Assembly: GCA_001566295.1 (NCBI GenBank)
Contig: KQ964248.1
Location: forward strand, 372,001-436,000
Direction: 5' to 3'
DNA length: 64,000 nucleotides
Source: Microdochium bolleyi
Lineage: Eukaryota; Ascomycota; Sordariomycetes; Xylariales; Microdochiaceae
The translations under genes and the position numbers were made by a program. The notes beneath the pieces are model-generated. The model did not search any database. It saw only the letters and a program-made list of their open reading frames with translations, and was not told the origin of the DNA. Below, piece by piece: positions 55,701-64,000 of this stretch (position 1 is its first letter; the number at the start of each line of letters is the position of its first letter).

Positions 55701-57145
55701 AGTTTTGCTGGTTCCTGGACTAACTCAACAGCCTTAAGTTTTCTTTCATTTTCTTTGCCGTGGCGCTTCGTTCCTGGCTGACATCGAGGGGTGCTGAGTA
55801 TCTATTGGCTCGAACGAATCTTTGCCGCCAAAAAGAGGGTGTAGGCAGCTAGCGATATGACGAAAGCCAATTTATCTGGTAGAGGAGCTCGGGCTCTCGG
55901 TGCTTCCGCAAGAGCCTCTGTCACCGAGAACTATTCTGTCTCTGTGGTGTACTGGCCGTTGTCCTCGCATCAAACGGGTCGGCAGAACGACCGAGAGAGA
56001 CAAGAAAGAAAAAAAAATTGAAATGACGGCGAGCGAGAAGGGAGCGGGGGACGAAGAGAATGGCGTCGAAAGATTCGGGTCCCCCCCCCCCCCCCCCGGT
56101 CCAGATGTCTCTTTGAGCGAGAGAGCAGGAGAGCAGGCGGAAACAATGCAAGAACAGCTCAGATTTTGCCTCATAGTCTCCAGGCTCATGTCAGTGGGGG
56201 ATGAAAGTGCTCGCCTTTCTGCTGAAAATAATCCCAAGGTCTCTGCCAAGAGGCAACAGAGACGCGATCTCAAGAAGCAGACACACCAGCGCTCAAACAG
56301 GGAGTTGCCTCTCCTCGTCTTCTGCTGCTGTTGGGTCCCACGTGAGCTCTTCCTCAAGTACAACGGACCCGTGATTCCTGTTACCATTTGCTTGGGTGCT
56401 TGAAGCAAGCGACCCCTGCGGAGGCCAATCGCAATGACCACGGGAGAGCAAAAAGAAGAAGGAAAGGAAGAATCATTCTGGACTCTTACAAGAGCTCTGA
56501 ATTCTTCTGTGTGTTCGTCGTCGAGGTGAATGTCCATGAGCTCACACAAGGATTTTGCATGAATTTTTACATAGAAACAAAACGGTTGAGGTGGATGTTT
56601 GTTAGGCAAGGTTCGATTCCAATCAGCCCCTTAGAATTTTGGTAGAATTTCATAGAGAAGAGCAATCTGGCTGGAGTCCAGCTGGCCAGAGGTTCAAAGC
56701 GTAGATATAGCCCGAGGTCCAGCGGAAGAAAAGTCTACTCCAATATTTGTCAACGCTAGATATTCGCTTCCAGGCATCATGGACTCACTTGCACTTGGGG
56801 CAAAGCGAAGTGGGATATTTTCCCGAGAACACGTGTGGTTTTGCCCAGCACCTAACACTCACATTTCATGTGCATACTCAGGAAACTTCGGACTAGCACA
56901 CGACCACGTGTTGTGCGTGATGCTTAGCATATCCATTGCATTTGTGGTGAGTATCACGGGACAGTCTCGACATGAAACCTTGAATTGAAAGCTCAATTGA
57001 GTCGTACCTTGTTAGCTTTTGGCCCTGCCCTTCGCACATGTGTTCCAAAAATCGTTATTGCGTGAACCCAACCCAATTACTCCATGCGAACATGATAACC
57101 CAGCGAAGGGGAAACGGAAGTCAACAAACACTCCACACAGCCTCT
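49741..57145. other. 7.4-kb gene-poor region
   Basis: No gene that I can support. The first few hundred bases are the promoter of the minus-strand methyltransferase-like gene. Long frames exist (for example 52479-53426, 315 codons), but they lack domains, have odd composition and overlap other frames. A 17-base C run lies at 56081-56097. No transposon termini, reverse transcriptase or transposase remnants were recognised, and the base composition is not A/T-rich as in strongly RIP-mutated DNA. Confidence 0.5.
56081..56097. repeat. Homopolymer C17
   Basis: Seventeen consecutive C in non-coding DNA upstream (to the left) of the GYP7 3' end. Confidence 0.85.
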
Positions 57146-59845
57146 TCAAGCACGGAACCCATCACCCTTCTTCTTGACCTCATTTCTCGGCAGCACCTCG
57201 ACAGTCCGACTCAGCAACTTCCTTAGCTCCGGCGTGATGACTTTGACCGTCTCCTTAGCACCGTCCTCGGGCTTCTTGCCCTTGTCTGCGCTCTTGTTCG
57301 TGGCCTGCGGTGATTGTTCTCCCGCGGCCTGCGACGTTGGCGCTGATGCGGTGCTCACTCCCTTCGGCGCTTTCGGGAAGTTCTCCTTCTTGTCAATCGC
57401 CTCCACGAGCCGCTTGAAGCGTCGGAAGAGTTGCTCGGCTCGGACCAGCGTGGACCCGAGATCCATTGTGTTTGACAGCTCGTTGACTGTGGAAATACAT
57501 CGTTAGTGCCAGTTTTCAGAAGAGTCTGCACCACGCGGGATAAGTGGACGTACCATATTTGAGAACCTCGTCAAAGTGAAGCAAATGATCCATAATCACG
57601 TCGCGGTGCTTCTCGAGGATAGCAAGGGCGATAAACAGGTGGAAGCTGCTGCTGAGATAGTCTGTCCACAGACCCTCCCACAAGCGCAAGACATCCATCC
57701 ACGCGAACTCGCGCTTGTACCAGACGAGCAGCATCCGGAAGAAGAAGAAAAAGTTCGTGCTGTCAGCAGACTTGAGATGCTCGTAGAGCTTGGGGTCCAT
57801 GAACTGAACGAGATGATCAAGCGTCATCAGCTGGTTACGCATGCCCGACTGATCGCGTAGGAAGTTGCGCTCCATGCGGTCCATGAAGTGCTGGAAACCC
57901 CAGAAGGCGATGGCGTCGTCCTGCATGACAGCGTAGATGGGTGCGAGCAAATCCGACATGCCCTGGACATAGCCGAGGTCCTTGTTGTACTCGTTGTAGG
58001 TCAGAAGCATGTCCTTCATCTGCTCCATGTGGACGTTAGTGCCGGCGTCTGCGAATGGAGAGTCAGGGTCTGGATGTGGAATGTCCTCGCCCGAGAAGAT
58101 CGGTACCGTCCGATCTGTTCGGTGGACATCCTTCTCTGTTGAAAGTCAGTTTCTGGAAATTTCTCAAGCTCGATGAGTAGAAGCTCACCTATTCGCAGAC
58201 GCTGCTCCCGCCACCACTCTCCCTCATCGCCCTCGCCGCCCATGTCCACGAGCCGCTCCCACCACGCTCCTTTGAGCTTCACGTACTCATCCCGCAACGA
58301 GGACACCTGGGCTCTTCGCTCTTCTGAAGTGCTGTACCAGTCGTAAACGCCAAGCAAGAACAGCCACGCCTCTTTCCTTGTGCCGTCCTCGGGATCGAGG
58401 CCGCCATGGAACACCCGCTCCTTCACCTCGTCTATCGTCACCGACAGACGGCCAGTCCGCGGATCAAAGAAGCTGTTCCACTCCTTCATGTTGACAGGCG
58501 TCCGCCGCTCCTCCAGAGACATGTTGCTAGCCTCAAGGAGCTCAAATTCTCCTACGTCAGTGTCTTCCATCTCCATGACGTCCCGCGCCGTCCATATCCT
58601 CTGGTTACGGTCGCGTTCGCTCTGCTCGGCCATGCCCATCGCCCACCGTGCTAGGTATATCCGTGCGCTGTCGAATTCATCTTGGATGGTCTGGATCTCG
58701 GGGTTCCGCACCATGCGCCTGACCTGCGGCGGTACCTTGGGGTTGTCGATAATATCCTGCGCCGTGCGACGAGTGAAAGTCGTCACCTGGCTAAACTTCT
58801 CCATAAGACTCCAGCCCGTCTCCTTCACAAACTTCATGACCGGATCCATCGCCGCATCCGGCCCAGGGCTGCTTGGGCCGCCAGGACTCGCGCCCGCGGC
58901 ACCACCGACTGTGCCACTCGCGGAGCGATCACGCTGCCCAGACTTGGAGGGCGTGCTCGTGGTAAGTTTTCCGCCAAAAGCGTCAATGTCCTCTTTGGAC
59001 GGCTCGATGAGGTAGATATTGGGTTCCGCACCGCTCCGCTCGATCTTCACGTAGCGCTTCAGCCACCGCAGAACTTCGTCGCCACCCCAGAACATCTGCC
59101 CATTCTCGCCGAACGGGTCGAAGTTCTCCTTGGCCCGCTTCTTCTTCTGCAAGATGGTCGACTGGCACTCGCTGTCGTGGAAGAAGAGCGCCGGGAAGCT
59201 GTCGCCGGCTTTCGTGTTGATAATGACGGAGCCGAACCACCAGCCAAGGCTCGGCGGCCTCACGGTGAGCGAGTAGATGGCACTGACCGGGATGGCAAAG
59301 GCGTAGCGACCTAAGGAGCCCGTGTGGGTGGTGACGGTGGGCGGCGGCGGGACAAGATAGCTCTGCTTGGGAGGGGAGTCGCCATCGCAAAGGTCGACCT
59401 TGACGTAGATGCTCTCCGAAGCGCCTAGCGAGGCCTCAGGCATCCACCCAAGCAGCAGATCGGATGCGGCTGGCGATGAGCCCTTGGAGGAGGAGGAGGA
59501 GGAGGGCCGCGGCGGCGATACAGATGACGCTCCCGCGGGACCTTTCTGCTGGAGAAGAGCGATGTATCCGGGAATGTTGTCCTTTGCCGAGGGCGTAGGG
59601 TGGACGTAGACCTTGCTCTTGGAGAAGAGGAGCTTGACCCCACGGCCCGACGCCGCGTGGGTGATGGTGTCGTAGCCACCTTCTTCGTCGTCGCTCATGG
59701 CGTAGAAGCTGCCGGTTGGCGAGCTGGGACGGGCTTTGCTGAGATCGGTTGTGTTTGTGCTGTTAGCTGCCGGGGAAGTTGTGGTTGCGGCGGCGGCGGC
59801 GGCAGCATTAGCAGTGGTGGTGGTGATGGCGGGGTCTGATGTCAT
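57146..59845 (-). CDS. GYP7: Rab GTPase-activating protein, Gyp7/TBC1D15 type
   Basis: Accelerates GTP hydrolysis by Rab proteins (Ypt7-type) in endosome-to-vacuole traffic. Exons 58189-59845, 57554-58135 and 57146-57486, with introns of 53 and 67 nt (GTGAGC and GTACGT donors), give 859 residues. The N-terminal half has the Rab-binding DUF3548-like region (GVKLLFSKSKVYVHPT, SIYSLTVRPPSLGWWFGSVI-like). The TBC domain starts around residue 480 (VKERVFHGGLDPE). The first splice restores the Arg-finger block RIEKDVHRTDR (about 551-561). The Gln finger is in GYVQGMSDLLAPIYAV (about 608-620), followed by FWGFQHFMDRMERNFLRDQS and MLLVWYKREFAW. The last exon adds a Lys-rich C-terminus ending KKKGDGFRA. 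Both catalytic fingers are present, so it should be active. Confidence 0.94.
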
Positions 59846-60636
59846 CGCTGCTAGCTCGGGGGAGCGCGTGCAGCTTCAGGTCGAGTTCGAGCTGGTATAA
59901 AAGGAGGCCTGAGGCGGAGGGAGGCCCTGTCTGCTGGATGAGCGGTGCCACGCGAGAGCAAGATCAGCTGCAGCTTTGGGGAGGGATGCTTTTGTGCTTG
60001 CTGCGAGTGAGCATGTGCCCGTCCGGACGTCCTCGTGAGGGAGGCGCGCGGCCCGCCTAAACCAAGATCGGGGATTCCTGTTGCCTGCTAGACTTCGCCT
60101 CCTCCAAACCACCAAGCTCTTTCGCCTTCTAGATGCGGGGCAGGGTCGAGCACTCAACCTTAAAGCAGCCCTGACACTGAGACCTGGTCTTGCTTCAATT
60201 ATCGTCGTGAAGGCCTCTTGCATGCCCGGCACGATGCAGAATCATGAGAGTCGCGAGGATGCTTCCCCAAGTCGACCCATGCGTGCCCCACATCAGGCCA
60301 TGATGCTGGGTGCATGTCATGATCGCCCGCCAATTCGGCTGCACGGCTGCACGGCTGTGCTATATGCCAGGCGTCTCTCTGAAGCTTCTGCCTGACATGT
60401 TCAGCTGGATGCCTCCTTAGAATTCGTCACTGCTATACGTATACGCTTCGACGAACAGCGAATGCTGTGTCCCCTTCTCCGTACGTGAGGGCCGGCGACC
60501 AGGATCCTCAGGCGTGCCCAAATAGTCTGAGAAGAGAGACATCTCGGGGCATATGCGCACTGGTTGCGCATGCGCTTCACCCACGATGAGAAATGGACGG
60601 TAGTGATGCTTCACATGTAGGCTGGTATTGAAATCT
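59846..60636. other. Intergenic, GYP7 promoter side
   Basis: Between the GYP7 start and the MSO1 stop, both on the minus strand. Upstream region of GYP7; no gene seen. Confidence 0.5.
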
Positions 60637-61560
60637 CTATCTATATGCTCGAGGACCACTCGGCAGTCCTCCCATCCGCCGACCTCCGCCGCCGCCGCCA
60701 CCACCACCACCACCACCTCCTCCGGCGAACTCATCCTCGTTGCTAGCCCATGGCGCATTCGCCGCCATGAAAGGCCGATCTGCCCCCCTTCGTGTCGCCG
60801 AGTTGTCGTAGGAACCCCCAGGCGCAAATCTGTCCTCATAGCTGCCACCACCACCACCGCCGCCGCTGCTCGGCGCCGGCCTTGAGCTGCTAGACTGTGG
60901 TGCTGGCGGATTAAACGGCCCGCTTTGTGAAGGGCTCGTCGTCCGCGCGCCTCCGCCCCAGAGCCTTTGCTTGAGCCGGTCCTGCGCGGAGCCACCTGTG
61001 CTCGGTGCCGGGGCGGGTGATGGAGAAGCTGCGCTCTGGTAGCTCCCGCCGCGCTGGTTGGCTACCGGCCGAGGCTGCAACTCGTCCCTCCCTCCTCCCC
61101 CTCCGCCTTGCCCTCCGGCGCCTCCCATCGGGTCGGAGTTGCGGAACGGGTTCTGCCGCGTATCGCTGCCGCGCATCGCAGGGGGCACGTTACGGCCTCG
61201 CCGCAGGCTCTGGACCTCTTGCTGTTGCTGCTGCGGCGCCGCGTTCTTGTCCCACAGCGAGCTCAGCCCTCCTCCTCCTTGTTGCTGTTGCTGCGGCCCG
61301 CCAGCAGCGGCGGCACCGTAACGCGCGCCGACCTGCGACGCGGGCTGCGAGTATACGGCGACCGGGGGCGGCGGCGCTTTCGGGTCTGGTGGCAGCCAGC
61401 CGGGAAACGGCTTCCCCTTTTCCGTGTAGTATGAGCGCAGGACACGGCAGACGTGCGTGTCGTCCTCGGTGTCGCCGTCCGTTTCGCTGTTGAGGAACGT
61501 CCGCTGGAGGTTGCTGACCTTGGACGAGGCCGTGCTCACGAGACTCGAGTACCAGGACAT
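60637..61560 (-). CDS. MSO1: Mso1-like Sec1-binding exocytosis protein
   Basis: 307 residues, no intron. Residues 1-65 match the Sec1-binding region of Mso1: MSWYSSLVSTASSKVSNLQR, TDGDTEDDTHVCRVLRSYYT and GKPFPGWLPPDPKAP. Mso1 holds the SM protein Sec1 and SNAREs at sites of exocytosis, at the plasma membrane of hyphal tips or buds. The rest is low-complexity: Gln runs, Pro/Ser-rich stretches and Gly runs, including about fourteen Gly near the end, with short conserved patches (QDRLKQRLWGGG, FMAANAPWASNEDEFAGG). The filamentous-fungal forms are longer than yeast Mso1. The assignment rests on the N-terminal domain, which is very clear. Confidence 0.9.
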   Translation of the reverse strand: MSWYSSLVSTASSKVSNLQRTFLNSETDGDTEDDTHVCRVLRSYYTEKGKPFPGWLPPDPKAPPPPVAVYSQPASQVGARYGAAAAGGPQQQQQGGGGLSSLWDKNAAPQQQQQEVQSLRRGRNVPPAMRGSDTRQNPFRNSDPMGGAGGQGGGGGGRDELQPRPVANQRGGSYQSAASPSPAPAPSTGGSAQDRLKQRLWGGGARTTSPSQSGPFNPPAPQSSSSRPAPSSGGGGGGGSYEDRFAPGGSYDNSATRRGADRPFMAANAPWASNEDEFAGGGGGGGGGGGGGGRRMGGLPSGPRAYR

Positions 61561-62383
61561 GGTTGCTGTCGCAGGCGCCGGGCAAATCTGAGTTTGTGCG
61601 CAGGTGTCGAGATTGGAAGGTTTTGTTTCGTTGTTGTGATCAGCCGTTCTACTTGTAGGCCGTGAGGACTGTGACGTGTTGCTTCCTCGCGGTGGTTGTG
61701 GTCACAGGCAATCGTCCGGGCACGCTCTGGCGGTGACGTCGTAGGTGTTGGCGTGGCTCTCAGTACCCAAGTGAGGCTATCCGGAGCCTTGATGGTGCGC
61801 ACTGAATAGATCGCCCGAGTCCGTGGGAGGCTCGTGGCCCTCTGTTCGCCTGGGTTGGATGTCGGGGGTTCCGGGAACAGTCAGGTCTCGAAGGAGAGGC
61901 GGAGCTTGGTTGGGCAGACAGGTTGCATTGATCGTCATGGTCGTTTCAGCGAGCAAGCAAGCAAGAGGGAGCTCCGACGTGGTGGGGCGCCCCTTGAGTT
62001 TCCTCGAGCCCCACCACGACATCAAGCTGCCGCTAATTAAAGCACATGCCAACCTAAGGGATCTTGATATCTTGAATTCGTTCTCCAGGTCAGCTATTAA
62101 GATGAGATCTGTGACATGTCGTCAGCTATACGGCCATCCAGCAGTTTATTGGTCACGCAATCGCGCAGTCACGAAGGAACAACCAAGTGTCTCTGGCAGC
62201 ACAGTACTGTTGTTTGGCTTATTTCCCAGAGGTTGCGTCATTGCATGCTTCGGTATTGTAGGGTATTGATGGATCAGCCTCCATATGTACAGCACCACCG
62301 CAGAGCGCAACCCCAAACACGTGTAACAAAGAAAACGCCTGAACGCCTTTCTTTCCGGCCAAACATTACTTTTTGCGAACTCT
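61561..62383. other. Intergenic, MSO1 promoter side
   Basis: Between the MSO1 start and the MAK16 stop. No gene supported. Confidence 0.5.
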
Positions 62384-63468
62384 TTAAAAGGCAAGCTCCG
62401 GACGCTGGTACTCGTGCTCCTCCTCGATCTCCCTCCGAGCCTTCTTCGGCTTGGCTTTGGTGACCTTGCCACGCTTCCGCTTGTCACCAGCAGCAGTGGC
62501 GTCTGCTTTCCTCTTCTTGGACGCAGCGGCAGCATCGTCATCGCTATCCTCGGTCTCGGAATCATCCTCGGCCACCGAGTCGTCGCTGCCCAGCCAGTCC
62601 TCGAGGTCCTCGAGGTCCTCGAGGTCGTCCCCGCTCTCGTCAAAGTCGGAGAGATACTCGACGGCGCCGTCACCCTCTTCCTCTTCCTGCTCGTACTCGA
62701 GCTCGCGCTCCTCTTCCTCCTCTTCCTCGTCCTCATCCTCGATACCACGATCCATGTCCTTGTCGCGTTGGCCGTCGCCATCGCGCTCGAGCGAGTTGAG
62801 CACCTTCCGCCAGATGTTCTCGCTGACGTTGAGCGGCTGGTCGCCGTAGGCACCCTCGCGCAGTCTCTGGACGAGCTCGCGCTCAATGGTTCGCTCGAGC
62901 TTGGCAGCTGCCTCGGCCTTGCGCTCGCGCGTCTCTTCTCTCCGGCGCACCTTGGGGGCGAGCTTCGGTACGACCCGTTCGCCCAGTCTGTCTTCCTCCT
63001 TGGCAAGTCTGCGCATGCGGACGGCTACTTGTACAAGTCTGTGAATGCGATCATGGTGGTTAGCTTGACCTTTGAGATACTTGGAGCGGCGAGCTAGACG
63101 GTGCCGCATCACACGACATACCTTGTGAGTCTCTGCTTGCACTTGTGCTGCAGGAACGACGGCCAGTAGATCAGACGGTCGTCAATCTGCTTTAGCGCAG
63201 CCTGGTAGTTCTGGGATAGCTTGATGCGCTCCCAGAGTTTGGACGGCAGGTGGGCTCGCTCGATGGTCTTCATGTAGAGGTAGATGGTGCCGTTGGCGGA
63301 GCTGCGGATGGTGGCATATCTGCTGTTGGCGAGCGGGCAGGACTGCCTGTTGCAGAGACCGGTGACATTGTACTCGTTGCGGCAGAAGTTCTTCTCCTTG
63401 GTCGTCTTGAGCTTGAAGGAGCAAAACTGCTGGTTGATGATTTGCCAGACAATCTCGTCGGACGCCAT
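62384..63468 (-). CDS. MAK16: Ribosome biogenesis factor Mak16
   Basis: Nucleolar factor for 60S subunit assembly (early pre-60S, with Rpf1/Nsa1). Exons 63122-63468 and 62384-63038 with an 83-nt intron (GTATGT donor, CACAG acceptor) give 333 residues. The start at 63468 (MASDEIVWQIINQQFCSFK) is the conserved family N-terminus; the frame is open 80 codons further upstream but without conservation. Four metal-binding Cys are present at residues 16, 29, 39 and 44 (QFCSF, FCRNEYN, LCNRQSC). Splicing restores QRLTRLVQVAVRMRRLAKEE. The C-terminal third is a very acidic, Asp/Glu-rich tail with basic Lys/Arg patches, as in homologues. Confidence 0.95.
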
Positions 63469-64000
63469 CTTGCGGTCTGGGAGGTCCTCGCGGAATCGGA
63501 TGGGTGAGGCTGGTCGGGGTGGTGGTGAATAATCTTTGCTTGCGACCAGAGGGGGCCGGCAGCATGCGATAGTACGGGATCCGGGCTGCACTCTGCCTCT
63601 AAAGATTTCAAAAAAATTCAGGACCCAGGCCGGAACTGCCGGGCGGTGAGGGGCGGCCTGGTCCGCAAGTGGAGACCCGTCCCCGGCGTCCAAGTCGTTG
63701 CTCCCCAATACAAGCAGGTGGTGTTAGCAGCGGATGGTAGCACCTGGACTTTGAGTATGTTGGTGGTAGGTAGAAAAACAAATGCGCTGGGTAAGTCTCT
63801 CAAGTTATGCAGAGACCAGCGACAGGAAATATATATGTGCGTTGATGGCAAGAGCGTGTTGCACTCGGTGTTGCTGAAGTCCCAACTACAATCCGTTCAA
63901 CGTGATTGGCCGGTGCTAAAGGCACCTGAAGGTAACATGTTGGACAACCTTGGCAGGGTCTCACAGCACAGTTCACTAAGCCTGGGCTGCTTCTCTTCTA
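63469..64000. other. MAK16 upstream region, window edge
   Basis: Promoter and leader of MAK16; no further gene can be supported before the window ends. Confidence 0.5.

Noticed and set aside
56611..56620. GTTCGATTCC, resembling a tRNA T-loop
   Set aside because: No matching acceptor stem, D arm or anticodon arm could be formed around it; no tRNA gene supported in the window.
63469..63708. 80-residue N-terminal extension of MAK16
   Set aside because: MASDEIVWQ is the conserved family start and the extension shows no conserved features.

Overview
This window looks like nuclear DNA of a filamentous ascomycete (Pezizomycotina, most likely a Sordariomycete). The genes carry short spliceosomal introns (about 50-110 nt) with GTRNGT-type donors and YAG acceptors, are separated by 0.4-7 kb of non-coding DNA, and encode typical fungal products (Erg2, Mso1, Mak16, Gyp7, Neo1, Zn2Cys6 regulator, DHA2-type MFS). 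There are no operons or bacterial signals. I support 17 protein genes; exon coordinates were worked out by hand from reading frame, splice sites and family conservation.

Layout. 1-9 kb: a Ser/Thr-rich GPI-anchored surface protein (minus) and dolichol kinase SEC59 (plus). 9-16.5 kb: housekeeping block with the P4-ATPase NEO1 (minus), exosome cap subunit CSL4 (minus) and, divergent from it across 444 bp, sterol C8-isomerase ERG2 (plus). 17.7-25.5 kb: a Zn2Cys6 transcription factor, a nine-exon MFS drug/toxin-type transporter and a GIY-YIG (T5orf172/mug113-like) protein, all plus. 25.5-33.8 kb: long non-coding stretches around a flavodoxin-less diflavin-reductase-like enzyme. 33.8-42.5 kb: the accessory core of the window, two copies of a divergent gene pair. 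45.2-49.7 kb: a 1492-residue protein with a C-terminal methyltransferase-like domain. 49.7-57.1 kb: 7.4 kb with no gene I can support. 57.1-63.5 kb: minus-strand GYP7 (Rab GAP), MSO1 (Sec1-binding) and MAK16 (60S biogenesis).

The most unusual feature is the duplicated divergent module. Each copy has a minus-strand, multi-exon secreted protein built from tandem PAN/Apple-like cysteine modules (five modules in copy A, four in copy B). About 1.0-1.1 kb away on the plus strand is a single-exon small secreted protein (115 and 100 residues). The small proteins share a four-phenylalanine motif after the signal peptide, a polyglycine run and a conserved cysteine tail ending in ALFN-x-NG-x-F-x-x-CS. 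I know of no described family with this combination. The conserved pairing through a duplication suggests that the large modular protein and the small protein work together at the cell surface or outside the cell, but that is inference.

Several housekeeping genes here act in membrane and secretory traffic (SEC59 glycosylation, NEO1 flippase, GYP7 Rab GAP, MSO1 exocytosis). I see no evidence that this is more than coincidence.
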